In this document: piece by piece, positions 23,498-32,871 of the stretch
Layout of the letters: each line of letters starts with the position of its first letter
How positions within the stretch are numbered: the stretch's first letter is position 1
NCBI RefSeq assembly: GCF_026157105.1
Contig: NZ_JANPVQ010000001.1
Location: forward strand, 1,667,501 to 1,731,500
Origin: Sphingomicrobium marinum
Lineage (GTDB): Bacteria; Pseudomonadota; Alphaproteobacteria; Sphingomonadales; Sphingomonadaceae
Length of the DNA: 64,000 nt
Direction: 5' to 3'
Notes under the pieces: model-generated
What the model saw: the letters and a program-made list of their open reading frames with translations, nothing else
The model's database searches: none
Told to the model about the DNA's origin: nothing
Position numbers and translations under genes: made by a program

Positions 23498-24589
23498 TTA
23501 GGGGAGGATCACAAGCCCTTTATCGGGCGGCCAGCTTCCGTCGACAAAGGCGGGATAGGCCTTGTTGAGCTTGGCGAGGCCCTCACGTTCGTCAACGTCC
23601 ATCCAGCTGAACGTCGCAATGCCGGCTGCCGAGACATAGTCGCGCGAACGCTTGTCGAATTCTGCGGCGCCCCATTTCTTCACCAGCCCGAGCACATAAC
23701 TTGGGGCGAAGAACATCTCCGCGTCGCCTGCTGCCTGCTCGCCGTCCTTCTTGGCCGGCTTTCGCATGCCGTCCTGCCAATGGGTGATCCCGACATTGTA
23801 GCGATAGCGAAGCGCATCGCCGAAGATCCGATACAGGTCGGCGACCAGCGTGCGGCTGCCCGCCATGTCCACCAGGACGCTGGGCATCACGTCAAGATCT
23901 TCCAGCGAATCATAGTCCACGACCTGGTCGTAAAGCTTGGTCTTGCGAACGAAGTCGACATTATGCCGCGACGTAAGTCCGATGACAGGCGGTGCATCCT
24001 CGTCGCGCTTGAGGCCGAAGGCGAGGCCCAGGCTGGTCTTTGACGATGCGCTGGCGATCAGCACCTGCTCGGCACCCTTGTAGTCGGCCTCCTTGAGGGC
24101 TTCGTGAAGGCAGAACGAGGTGATGTGCAGCGGGGCCAGCAGGACCCGCGCATTGAGTGCGCCCTTGCTATGCTCGCCTTTGCCTAGGCGTGTGTAGCGA
24201 TTGTAGAGCGGTGGAAGGTCCTGGCGATGCTCGGCCATGTCCGAAAAGCCGCTGTCGCTGATCTTTCCGGGCGTCAGGTCGCAGCGCTGGGCGGGCGGGA
24301 AATAGCCATAGAGCCGCTCGCCCGTATTGAGCAGGTTGCACCGGCTTTCGACGATCCGGGCGATCGCCCAGACTGGGATCATGCCCCATCCGCGCCGTTC
24401 GACCGGGAAGAACTTCCAATAGCCGAGCATGTCGCCTGCAACGCCGTAGGTCATGTTGTTGGCGGTGAAAGCAAATCGTTCGATGACCACCCGGATATCG
24501 CCGTCGGCCAGCGCGCCCTCGCTGACTTGAGCGACATGATGATCGCCCAATGCATTACGGCACACTTCGAATTGGCTGACCTTCCCCAT
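23498..24589 (-). CDS. DUF2855 family protein
   Basis: A 363-aa protein, full length for the family. It resembles a medium-chain dehydrogenase/reductase fold: an N-terminal substrate-binding part (VIERFAFTANNMTYGVAGD) and a nucleotide-binding-like segment (QVLIASASSKTSLGLAFGL). The substrate is unknown; related proteins are linked to lipid or ketone reduction. ATG 24589 has AAGGGG upstream and gives the expected N-terminus MGKVSQFEV; the longer frame from 24652 is unsupported. Confidence 0.85.
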   Translation of the reverse strand: MGKVSQFEVCRNALGDHHVAQVSEGALADGDIRVVIERFAFTANNMTYGVAGDMLGYWKFFPVERRGWGMIPVWAIARIVESRCNLLNTGERLYGYFPPAQRCDLTPGKISDSGFSDMAEHRQDLPPLYNRYTRLGKGEHSKGALNARVLLAPLHITSFCLHEALKEADYKGAEQVLIASASSKTSLGLAFGLKRDEDAPPVIGLTSRHNVDFVRKTKLYDQVVDYDSLEDLDVMPSVLVDMAGSRTLVADLYRIFGDALRYRYNVGITHWQDGMRKPAKKDGEQAAGDAEMFFAPSYVLGLVKKWGAAEFDKRSRDYVSAAGIATFSWMDVDEREGLAKLNKAYPAFVDGSWPPDKGLVILP

Positions 24590-24659
24590 CGACACACCCC
24601 TTAGCCGCGAAATCGTTAAGGGAATGGTGACAGCCCGTTGCAGCGGACGCAAAGAAAAA

Positions 24660-24687
24660 GCCCCCGCCCGGTTTCCCGGACGAGGGC
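24660..24687 (-). terminator. Terminator of the TonB receptor gene
   Basis: On the minus strand, GCCCTCGTCCGGG-AAA-CCGGGCGGGGGC is followed by TTTTTCTTT, 26 nt after the stop codon. Confidence 0.85.
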
Positions 24688-24712
24688 ATTTTCGTTTGTC
24701 AGTCGCTAGAGC

Positions 24713-27700
24713 TTAGAACTCGTAGCGGATGCCGACCTTCATGCGCCAGGTCGACGAGGTCACGCGGACTTCGTTGTCGCCGGCATCGGGCATGTCGAAG
24801 TCACGGATCACGTAGAGACCGTTATCGTCGACACCACCGTCGATCAGGCCGAGCGTCGAACCATAGGTGCGCAGCTCGTTCCAGTCGCCGTTCAGGAAGT
24901 TCAGGAAGTTATCCATCGTGGCGTAGAGTTCGATCTTGTCGTTGACACCGAACAGGTTGCCCGGACCCGGGATTTCCTGGCTGAAGCGCAGATCCATGTC
25001 GAAGAACCAGTCGTTCGAGCAGGTATTGGCTTCGGCCGAGCGGCCCAGCTCGAGCTCGCAATCGAGCGTCGGCAGGAACTGCACGAAGTCCGCAACCGCA
25101 CCGAAATCGCTCTCAGGCGACAGGTTTGGATCGTCCACACCCGTGGGGATGTAGGCGAGCGCGTTGAAGTCACCCGACGAAGAGTCGTGGAAGCCGATGT
25201 TCGTTCGATTTCCATTGATGAAGATCGAATTGGCACCTTCCTGGAACACGATGCTGTACGGACGACCCGACGTGGCACGGAAGAACATGCCGAGCGAGGT
25301 GTCGTTGTCACCGAAGAACTGCTCGCGCACGTTGATGCTGGCCGAGAAGTTGTGCTTCACCGAGAAGGTCGACGTGCGAACCGCAGGATTCTGGCGGTCA
25401 AACGCGGCCGTACGGTCATAGCCCGACGTTGCGGTCGAGTTGTCGTTGGTACGACGCTCGTTCGCATCGGTGAACGCATAGCCCAGGTTGAAATAGACCC
25501 GGCCACCATCGGTGAAGATACCGCTGTCGAAGCGCTTGCGCAGCAGCAGCGACACGACGTGGCTTTCATAGCCGTCAGCGTTGGTCAGCTGGATTTCGTC
25601 ATCACGACCGGTGCGGAAGCAGTCAGCCGTCACACCTTCATAGGTCGGCGGGGTGCCGCCCTGGTTCAGGAGGACCGCGTTACAGTCATCCCGGCTCGGA
25701 TCGATCGCGGCGTAGAGCGGCCGACCGTCGATCGCGAAACCTCCATTGGGTCGTTGGATATCCGGCACCATCGAGAGATCGACGAAGTTGAACGGGTTTT
25801 CGTAACGGCTGAAGATGTAATCGACGTTGGCTTCCCAGTTATCGAAAAAGCCGCCATCGCCATTGCCGAAGCGGGTCGAGATACCAAGGTTGCTACGAAT
25901 GACCGTCGGGACCTTGAGGTTGGGATCGGTCGACTGCGTATCGGCAAGACCGCGAGCCGCCGAGTCCGAACCGCTGGCGCGGACGCAATCGGGGAAGCCC
26001 TGGAACTGGCCGTTCACGACGACGTCGATCTGGCCGTTATCCATCGGCAGCGCCGAACAATCGGCGAAACGGGTCGAGCCGAGGCCCGCCGAGAAGCCAT
26101 TGTTCGAGAAGGCGTTCGACAGCCACACGGTTGGGTCACCACCGGCAAAGATGCCGACGCCGCCCTTGACGGTCGTGTCGTAGAAGAAACCGTCATTGTC
26201 GAGGCTGTAGGTGAACGCCGCACGCGGCAGGAACACCGGATCGAGATCGCTGAAGCTGAAGTCGTTGCCGAAGCCATAACGCTCAACGAAGTTGGGGTTA
26301 CGGCGCGGTGCATCACCATCGTAGAAGTCCATCCGCGCGCCCAACAGCACGTTCAGCTGGTCGGTGACCTGCCAGTCGTCCTGGATATAGGCGGTGTAGA
26401 TGTTGCGGCTCCATTCGGCGGCCGCTTCGAACGGATCGCCGGTCGGCGTTGCGTTGATGTCGGCACCCCAGCCCTGACCCGTCAGCAAGTCTTCGGCATC
26501 CGGGAAGAAGCCGCGACCCGAGGCCAGGCGGCCTGCACGCAGGTCATCGAAGTTTTCGAAGTAGAGCGTGCCGGTGGCGTTGATGATGAACAGGTTGAAC
26601 ACGTCGAGCAGGTTTGCTTCACCACCGATGGTGATGGTGTGATTGCCGGCTTCGAGGTTCGCCGCAGCCTTGAACTGCTGGACCGTCGTGTCGAGCTGGT
26701 TGGCCGAACGGAAGATGCCCGGGCCCGAGACGAGCAGGCCGACGTCGCAGCCCGGATCGCCATAGAGATCCGAATCGGTCGGATCGGGGCAGGTGTCTTC
26801 GATCTGCGCGACGACGATACGCGTCAGCGGATTTTCCGACTGCGCTTCACCGCCGCCGACCGGACCCTGGACGTCGCCGACTTCGGCGCGCGAGTAGCGC
26901 AGTTCGGTCGAGAAGCTGTCGCTCCACTGCGAGAACAGACGGCCCGAATAGTAATCCGAGATCGTGCCTTCGAGTTCGAAGCTGTTGAGGCCACCATACT
27001 GGCCGCCACCGAAGTCAGGTTCGATATTGTCTTCTTCGAGGCGCTGATAGGTCAGCTCGAGACGGTGATCGTCGGTGATGTAGGCATCGATGCGACCGAA
27101 GTAGCGCTGGTTGGCTTCCTGCGCCGAACGCGGGATCGGGCCGATGTCGTAGCCATAAACCGAGCTCAGGATGTTGGCATATTCGTTGAACTGCGCTTCG
27201 TTGACGAATTCGGCTTCGTTGGGGAAGCCGAGGCCCTTGGGACCGAATTCTACGACCGAGGAGCTGTCGAGTTCTTCATAGCCGAGGAAGAAGAAAAGGC
27301 GGTCCTTGATGATCGGGCCGCCCAGCGTCGCGCCAAAGCGCTTCTCGTCGAATTCCGCCGGTTCGAAGGTAATGCCGCCAGCGGTGTCACCGCGGAAGTT
27401 TTCGTCACGATACTCGAAGAAGGCCGAGCCCGAGAACTTGTTGGTGCCCGACTTGGTGACGACGTTGATGGCGCAGCCCGTAAACTGGCCGTATTCGACG
27501 TCGAACGGGGCAAACTCGATTGAGGTTTCGCGAACCGCGTCGAACGGCAGCGGCAGCGAGTTACGCGATGCGAACGGCGTACCGTTAAGGCCGAAAACGT
27601 CGGCCTGGGCGATGCCGTCGACGGTGAAGGTGTTGCCGCGATCGTTGCCGCCGAGGCAGCTGATGCGGTCGACTTCGTCACCCGAACGCTCGATGTTGAC

Positions 27701-28207
27701 GCGCGGGTCGATGCGGATGAAGTCGCGAACGTCGCGGTTGATCGTCGGCAGCGCTTCAAGCGTCTCGGTGCCGATCGAGGTCGACGGACCGATGGCCAGC
27801 GTGGTGGCCTGCGCGCGCGCGCCGGTAATGATGATGACATCCTGGGTGACGTCGCCGTCGACCGAGGCCAGTTCGAAGGTCAGGCTGGTGGCACCCGAAA
27901 GGTTGATGAAGAGGTCGTTGACCGTCTGGCCCTGATAGCCATTGGCGGTTGCGGTGACGGTGTAAGGGCCGCCCGTGGGCAGGTTGGTGACCGAGAAACG
28001 GCCATCGCTATTGGCAGTCAGCGCGCTGGTCTGACCGGTACGCGTATCGGTGACGACCACGCTGGCGCCGGCAAGTTCGGTGCCGTCTTCGGCCGTGACC
28101 GTGCCCTGAATGCCCGACGTTGTCTGCTGCGCTGCAGCCGGAGCGGCCACAATCATCGAACCGGCTGACAGCGCACTCGCGGCCAGCAGGAATGGAAGCT
28201 TTTTCAT
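24713..28207 (-). CDS. Oar-type TonB-dependent receptor
   Basis: A 1164-aa outer-membrane receptor. A signal peptide (about 25 residues, ending AAPAAAQ) is followed by a carboxypeptidase-regulatory/CnaB-like domain (about 28-110, GIQGTVTAEDGTELAGASVV). Next come a TonB plug (~150-260, PTINRDVRDFIRIDP, TFTVDGIAQADVFG, VVTKSGTN) and a large beta-barrel ending WRMKVGIRYEF with a terminal Phe. Such Oar/OmpA-like receptors in sphingomonads probably import peptides or oligosaccharides; the ligand is unknown. ATG 28207 follows GGGGACT and gives the signal peptide at once. An inverted repeat lies in its promoter. Confidence 0.93.
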   Translation of the reverse strand: MKKLPFLLAASALSAGSMIVAAPAAAQQTTSGIQGTVTAEDGTELAGASVVVTDTRTGQTSALTANSDGRFSVTNLPTGGPYTVTATANGYQGQTVNDLFINLSGATSLTFELASVDGDVTQDVIIITGARAQATTLAIGPSTSIGTETLEALPTINRDVRDFIRIDPRVNIERSGDEVDRISCLGGNDRGNTFTVDGIAQADVFGLNGTPFASRNSLPLPFDAVRETSIEFAPFDVEYGQFTGCAINVVTKSGTNKFSGSAFFEYRDENFRGDTAGGITFEPAEFDEKRFGATLGGPIIKDRLFFFLGYEELDSSSVVEFGPKGLGFPNEAEFVNEAQFNEYANILSSVYGYDIGPIPRSAQEANQRYFGRIDAYITDDHRLELTYQRLEEDNIEPDFGGGQYGGLNSFELEGTISDYYSGRLFSQWSDSFSTELRYSRAEVGDVQGPVGGGEAQSENPLTRIVVAQIEDTCPDPTDSDLYGDPGCDVGLLVSGPGIFRSANQLDTTVQQFKAAANLEAGNHTITIGGEANLLDVFNLFIINATGTLYFENFDDLRAGRLASGRGFFPDAEDLLTGQGWGADINATPTGDPFEAAAEWSRNIYTAYIQDDWQVTDQLNVLLGARMDFYDGDAPRRNPNFVERYGFGNDFSFSDLDPVFLPRAAFTYSLDNDGFFYDTTVKGGVGIFAGGDPTVWLSNAFSNNGFSAGLGSTRFADCSALPMDNGQIDVVVNGQFQGFPDCVRASGSDSAARGLADTQSTDPNLKVPTVIRSNLGISTRFGNGDGGFFDNWEANVDYIFSRYENPFNFVDLSMVPDIQRPNGGFAIDGRPLYAAIDPSRDDCNAVLLNQGGTPPTYEGVTADCFRTGRDDEIQLTNADGYESHVVSLLLRKRFDSGIFTDGGRVYFNLGYAFTDANERRTNDNSTATSGYDRTAAFDRQNPAVRTSTFSVKHNFSASINVREQFFGDNDTSLGMFFRATSGRPYSIVFQEGANSIFINGNRTNIGFHDSSSGDFNALAYIPTGVDDPNLSPESDFGAVADFVQFLPTLDCELELGRSAEANTCSNDWFFDMDLRFSQEIPGPGNLFGVNDKIELYATMDNFLNFLNGDWNELRTYGSTLGLIDGGVDDNGLYVIRDFDMPDAGDNEVRVTSSTWRMKVGIRYEF

Positions 28208-28280
28208 CTTTTTGAGTCCCCGCAAAATAGAAATTTTCGCCGCATCTCACGCGCGACGTTGGGGGCGCGCTAGGGGACTC

Positions 28281-28286
28281 ATATTA
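28281..28286 (-). promoter_or_regulatory. -10 box candidate of the TonB receptor gene
   Basis: TAATAT on the minus strand, 74 nt before the ATG. The element 17 bp upstream (ACAATG) is a poor -35, and lies inside the inverted repeat at 28296-28310. This suggests an activator- or repressor-dependent promoter. Confidence 0.4.
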
Positions 28287-28295
28287 CAGGATTGT

Positions 28296-28310
28296 TACAA
28301 TGACATTGTA
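28296..28310. promoter_or_regulatory. Operator candidate: TACAATG-A-CATTGTA
   Basis: A perfect 15-nt inverted repeat with one central base covers the -35 region of the TonB receptor promoter. It is unlike the Fur boxes I know, so another regulator is likely. Confidence 0.5.
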
Positions 28311-28406
28311 GGAATTATTTTGCAGGTCGGTGCGACGCAAAAACCGCAACTTTTTGGCAGAAATGCGCGTCTGCAGACTATCGACAAAAATGTCAGTAGT
28401 CGCCGT

Positions 28407-29603
28407 TCAATCTGTTGGCCATTGTTCCAATATCTCGACGAACCGACTCAGCCAGCCGTTGGTCTGATGGCCATCCACGACACGGTGATCGATCGTCAGC
28501 GTGACGTAAGCCATGGGGCGGATTACCATGACGTCCTGTCCGTCCAGTTCGCGCACGACGACCCGCTTTTCCAGCTTGCCCACCCCAAGGATGGCCGCCT
28601 GCCCCTGATGCAGGATGATCGGCGCCGCCAGAAGGCTACCCGATACGCCGTGATTGGAGATGGTGAAGCTGCCGCCGGATACGTCCTTGCGATCGAGCTT
28701 GCCATCGCGCGCCTTGGTCGTAAGTTCGTCGAGCTTCGCGCCGATCTGCTTAAGCGACAGGCTGCCGCAATCCTTGACCACGGGCACGACCAGGCCCTTG
28801 TCGCCCAACGCAGTGCCCACGCCGATATCGATGGTTGGCGATATCGCGATGCGGTCCTCTTCCCAGCGTCCGTTGATCGCCGGCGCGGCCGCCATCGCTT
28901 CGGCGGCCGCCTTGACGATGTAGGCGGTGTAGCTGAGCTTGACGTCCTTTTCCTTCATCGCCGCCTTGTGCGCGGCGATGGCGGAGAAATCGGCTTCGAA
29001 CAGCGCCGTCACGTGCGGCGCATCGGTGACCGCTTTCACCATGTTGTCGGCAATCGTCTTGCGCATCCGATCATGCGGAATGTCGTCAGGCGCGAACGTA
29101 GCGTGCGATGACGCGACCGCGATGGCGGGACCATCGGCGAGAACGCGGTGCACGTCTTCGAGCGTCACGCGGCCATCTCGGCCGGTGCCGTCGATGGCGG
29201 CCGGGTCGATCTCGTGCTGCAGGCAAGCGCGGCGCACGGCAGGCGACAGTCGCGTCTCCTTGAGGACCGAAGCCTTGTCGATAGTCCCCGAAGATGCCGT
29301 CGGTTTGGGTGCCTTTCCAGCCTCTGCAGGCGCTATGGCAGCAGGCGCTGCATCGCTTGCCTCGCCGGCAGGATCGATCCGCGCGAGCAGCGCGCCCGGC
29401 TCGGCTTCGGCATCGGTATCGAGGATGATCTCGGTCAGCACGCCAGCTGCAGGCGCGGGCACCTCCTGCGTAACCTTGTCAGTTTCCAATTCGACCAGCG
29501 GATCATTCTCTTCCACGCGCTCGCCGACCGCCTTCAACCAGCCGCGAACGACCGCCTTGGTGCCTTCCTGCTCTTCGGGAACGAGAACGTCGATCAAGCT
29601 CAA
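28407..29603 (-). CDS. 2-oxoacid dehydrogenase complex E2 (dihydrolipoyl acyltransferase)
   Basis: A 398-aa protein. The lipoyl domain (1-80) has the attachment lysine in VELETDKVTQEVPAP. A peripheral-subunit-binding domain (~118-155, RLSPAVRRACLQHEIDP) follows, then the acyltransferase core (~170-398) with the active-site DHRVVDG. The start is TTG 29603, overlapping the E1 stop (TTGA); no ATG lies nearby. It works with the fused E1 immediately upstream, and E3 is not in the window. The substrate is probably a branched-chain or aryl 2-oxoacid. Confidence 0.92.
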   Translation of the reverse strand: MSLIDVLVPEEQEGTKAVVRGWLKAVGERVEENDPLVELETDKVTQEVPAPAAGVLTEIILDTDAEAEPGALLARIDPAGEASDAAPAAIAPAEAGKAPKPTASSGTIDKASVLKETRLSPAVRRACLQHEIDPAAIDGTGRDGRVTLEDVHRVLADGPAIAVASSHATFAPDDIPHDRMRKTIADNMVKAVTDAPHVTALFEADFSAIAAHKAAMKEKDVKLSYTAYIVKAAAEAMAAAPAINGRWEEDRIAISPTIDIGVGTALGDKGLVVPVVKDCGSLSLKQIGAKLDELTTKARDGKLDRKDVSGGSFTISNHGVSGSLLAAPIILHQGQAAILGVGKLEKRVVVRELDGQDVMVIRPMAYVTLTIDHRVVDGHQTNGWLSRFVEILEQWPTD

Positions 29604-31648
29604 AACTCCAGCATTTCCGTGATTTTCGCGCGAATATCCTCGGCCGAGGGCACCGCCGCTTCGAGCAATTTGGGGTGATGCGGCGACGGAATGTCGGGCA
29701 TCGTCACGCGTTCGACGGGTGCATCGAGATCGAGAAAGGCCTTGTCCGCCACTACGGCCGCGATCTCGGCGCCGAAGCCACCCGTGCGTAGGTCTTCATG
29801 AACGATCAGGCAGCGATGGGTCTTCGCGATGCTTTCGAGCACCATGTCCTTGTCCCAGGGCTGAAGCGTCCTGAGGTCGATCACGTCAGCGCTGATATCC
29901 TTGGCCGCATCCTCGCAGCGTGGCACCATGGCACCCCAGGTGACAATCGTGATCTGGTCGCCCTCGCGCGTCTTCTTCGCTCTACCGAACGGCAGCACAT
30001 AGCCATCGCCCGGATAAGGCCGCCGCGCCCAGCTTTCGTCGAGCATTGCGCGATGTTCGAAAAAGATCGTCGGATCGTTGCCGCGCAGCGCCATGCGCAA
30101 CAGCCCGACCGCGTCCTCGGCGTTCGAAGGCACCGCCACTTTCCAGCCGGGATTATGGACAAACTGCACCTCGTTGGTCTGGCTATGCCAGGGATCACCG
30201 CATTTGAAGAAGCCACCCGGAATGCGCAGCACCATGGGCGCGGCGAAGCGGTTATGCGTGCGCCAGCGGATCGTGCCGCAGTCATTGATCTGCTCGGTCG
30301 CAGGCTCGGCATATTTGCGGAACTGGATTTCGGGGACGGGCAGCAATCCCGCCATCGCCATGCCGACTGCACGTCCGACAATGCCTTCTTCGTTCAATGA
30401 AGTGTCGAAGACGCGGTCGTGGCCGTATTTTTCCTGAAGCCCCAGAGTGACGGCATGAACGCCGCCCTTGGGGCCGACGTCCTCACCAAACACGCTCATC
30501 TTCGGATTGGCCGCGAGTTCCTGGTCCAGGACCTTGCGGATTGCGGTGACCATGTTGATGCGCTGCCCCTCGGGACGCGGATCTTCGTGCGTGCCCTCGA
30601 GACTGAGCCCTGCCTGCCCGCCAACGTCCGCATGCTCGCCCTCGAAGAATACGCCGTCGGCGACTTTATCGGGGTCAGAGACGCCGCGCGCTTCGGCCCG
30701 CTCGCGCGCCTTGTCGACTTCGAGCGCGACCGATTGCTCGATCATGTCCCAGTCGAGATTGTTGTTGAGCGCCTTCAACTTGGGGAGCGGATCGCGCGCC
30801 CATTCGGCGGCGATCTCTTCTTCCGACTTGTAGGTCTGCGTATCCTGCGCCGAATGGCCTTCGAGACGCGGCACCGTCAGGCGGCACAGCGCGGGGCCCT
30901 TGCGCTCGCGAACATGCGCCACGGCCTTGCCGATCAGGTCGGCAGCTTCCTCGGGCTCGGTACCGTCACCGTCGAATATCGTCAGGCCCTTGAAGCTGGC
31001 AAGGTTTGCCGCGATGTTCTGGCCCGGCGTCTGGTAGGTCGAAGGCACCGAGATGCCGTAGCCATTATCCTCGATGAAAAAGAGCAATGGCAGTTGCTGC
31101 GTCGTTGCTATGGTCAGCGCCGACCAGAAGCCGCCGGTCGCGCAGCTGGCGTCGCCGCCAAGCACCACCGCGATCGCGCCGTTATCCTCTTCGCCCAGCA
31201 CCTTGGCCTTGTAGGTAATCGCCTGCGCCCAGCCGGCCGCTGGCGTATATTGCGCCCCTACCCCGCCGCACATTGGCAATGCGTGGCAGCCGCCCGGATT
31301 GGGATAGTTGAACACCACGCCGATATCGCGCCCGTTTGAATAGCCGCCCTCGCGGCCCATGCCCGATCCCAGCGCGTCAGCCTTGTCGACGCCTAATGCG
31401 AGCAGCATCGGGCGCGAACGATAATAGCCGCATGCCGCATCGCCATCGCGTAGGTGAAGGCCGAGGATGACCTGCGCCATGTCGTGCCCGCGCGCGGAGA
31501 ACTGGTAGAGCACCTTCTTGGACGGGACGAGCTCCTCTTCCTCGAGCCGGTCCATTTCGCGGCTGGTCAACACCAGGCGCGCGACATCTTCCCAGCTAAA
31601 GGCAGGCTCCTTCGCGTCCGCGGGGCGATCCTCGGCAACGCTAGCCAT
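29600..31648 (-). CDS. Fused alpha/beta E1 of a 2-oxoacid dehydrogenase complex
   Basis: A 682-aa fusion of the E1 alpha (about 1-350) and E1 beta (about 365-682) chains that are separate in most organisms. The alpha part has the thiamine-diphosphate motif GGDASCATGGF...IEDNGYG; the beta part has NMVTAIRKVLDQEL, FGEDVGPKGGV and WHSQTNEVQFVHNPGWKV. It decarboxylates a 2-oxoacid and passes the acyl group to E2. It overlaps the aminotransferase gene by 8 nt. In this setting, phenylpyruvate, giving phenylacetyl-CoA, is a good candidate besides branched-chain oxoacids. Confidence 0.9.
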   Translation of the reverse strand: MASVAEDRPADAKEPAFSWEDVARLVLTSREMDRLEEEELVPSKKVLYQFSARGHDMAQVILGLHLRDGDAACGYYRSRPMLLALGVDKADALGSGMGREGGYSNGRDIGVVFNYPNPGGCHALPMCGGVGAQYTPAAGWAQAITYKAKVLGEEDNGAIAVVLGGDASCATGGFWSALTIATTQQLPLLFFIEDNGYGISVPSTYQTPGQNIAANLASFKGLTIFDGDGTEPEEAADLIGKAVAHVRERKGPALCRLTVPRLEGHSAQDTQTYKSEEEIAAEWARDPLPKLKALNNNLDWDMIEQSVALEVDKARERAEARGVSDPDKVADGVFFEGEHADVGGQAGLSLEGTHEDPRPEGQRINMVTAIRKVLDQELAANPKMSVFGEDVGPKGGVHAVTLGLQEKYGHDRVFDTSLNEEGIVGRAVGMAMAGLLPVPEIQFRKYAEPATEQINDCGTIRWRTHNRFAAPMVLRIPGGFFKCGDPWHSQTNEVQFVHNPGWKVAVPSNAEDAVGLLRMALRGNDPTIFFEHRAMLDESWARRPYPGDGYVLPFGRAKKTREGDQITIVTWGAMVPRCEDAAKDISADVIDLRTLQPWDKDMVLESIAKTHRCLIVHEDLRTGGFGAEIAAVVADKAFLDLDAPVERVTMPDIPSPHHPKLLEAAVPSAEDIRAKITEMLEF

Positions 31649-32831
31649 CCATCACCGCCTTCACCGCGCTCGTGAAGCTGTCGACCTGGTCATCGCCCAT
31701 GCCGCAGACGTTGAAGCGGCCGTTATTGGCAACGTAGATGGCGTGCTCTTCGCGCAGTTTCACGACCTGCTCGGGCGTTACCGGCAGCATCGAGAACATG
31801 CCTTCTTGATCGCCGATATATGCGAGGCGCGGATCGCTTGCGGCCACGCGGCAGCGCAAATCGTTGATGCGCTCGCGCATCTCGTCCAGCTCGGCGCGCC
31901 ACATAGCGGTGAGTTCGGGATCGCTGAGGACAATGCGCACCAGCGCCGCGCCATGATCGGGCGGCATCGACCACATTTCGCGGGCGATCTGCTGGACATG
32001 CTTCATCGTGAGCGCCGCCGTCTCGGCATCGGCGGCCTTGACGAACAGCGTGCCGACGCGATCGCGGTAAACGCCGAAATTCTTGTCGCAGCTTTGCGCT
32101 ACGATCACTTCGGGGCAGGCATCCATGATGATGCGCAGGCCAGCGGCATCCTCTTCCAACCCGACGCCAAGCCCCTGGTAAGCGATATCGATTACGGGGA
32201 TGACGCCGCGATCGACGAGAATCGCTGCGACCTCATGCCATTGGTCGACCGACAGGTTGGCGCCCGTCGGGTTGTGGCAACAGCCGTGGAGCAGCGCGAC
32301 ATCCCCGCTCCGCGCACTCTTGAGCGCCGCGACCATCGCATCCCAGCACAGGCTGGTACCCGCCTTGTCGTAATAGGGATATTCGACGATCTCGAGGTCG
32401 GCGCCCGCAATCAGCGGCTGGTGATTGGCCCAGGTCGGCGTGCCGACGAGGACCCGCGCCTGCGGGCGCGCGGCTTCGACCAACTTGAACGCCAGCGTCA
32501 GCGCGCCGCAACCGCCCGGGGTCTGCAGGCCGATCATGTTGTCGCTAAGCTCTTCGCCAAAAACGATCGGTGCGAGCAACTTGGGAAACAGCTTGTCGCC
32601 AGCCATGCCAAGATAAGCCTTGCTGTCCTGTTCCTCGTGAAGACGCCTTTCGGCTTCCTTGACCGCGCGCATTACGGGCGTCTTGCCCTCGCTCGTCTTG
32701 AACACGCCGACACCGGCATCGATCTTGCCCTGACGCTCGTCATCGCGCGCCATCACCATAAGCTGGAGCAGCGCGTCGGGTTCGATGTGCTCGAGGCCGT
32801 CGAGCAAGCGAGACTTCGTGTCGGTCAGCAT
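31641..32831 (-). CDS. Aromatic/aspartate amino acid aminotransferase (class I)
   Basis: A 396-aa PLP enzyme of the AspC/TyrB type. It has the family GVGVFKTSEGKTPV, the PLP-Asp region DIAYQGLGVGL and the PLP-lysine segment SCDKNFGVYRDRVG. It transaminates aromatic or acidic amino acids with 2-oxoglutarate. It is the first gene of the aminotransferase-E1-E2 set and overlaps E1 by 8 nt. The paa genes lie 40 bp upstream on the same strand, supporting phenylalanine to phenylpyruvate as a job; tyrosine or aspartate are alternatives. Confidence 0.92.
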   Translation of the reverse strand: MLTDTKSRLLDGLEHIEPDALLQLMVMARDDERQGKIDAGVGVFKTSEGKTPVMRAVKEAERRLHEEQDSKAYLGMAGDKLFPKLLAPIVFGEELSDNMIGLQTPGGCGALTLAFKLVEAARPQARVLVGTPTWANHQPLIAGADLEIVEYPYYDKAGTSLCWDAMVAALKSARSGDVALLHGCCHNPTGANLSVDQWHEVAAILVDRGVIPVIDIAYQGLGVGLEEDAAGLRIIMDACPEVIVAQSCDKNFGVYRDRVGTLFVKAADAETAALTMKHVQQIAREMWSMPPDHGAALVRIVLSDPELTAMWRAELDEMRERINDLRCRVAASDPRLAYIGDQEGMFSMLPVTPEQVVKLREEHAIYVANNGRFNVCGMGDDQVDSFTSAVKAVMDG

Positions 32832-32871
32832 GGCCGCGTGGCTAGCCTAAAAAACCGCCCGGCGCAAAGCC

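Noticed and set aside
25187..27523. A 778-aa open frame on the plus strand across the TonB receptor gene
   Set aside because: It is an antisense shadow of the receptor created by high-GC codon bias; its protein has no coherent domains and the minus-strand gene has clear family motifs.
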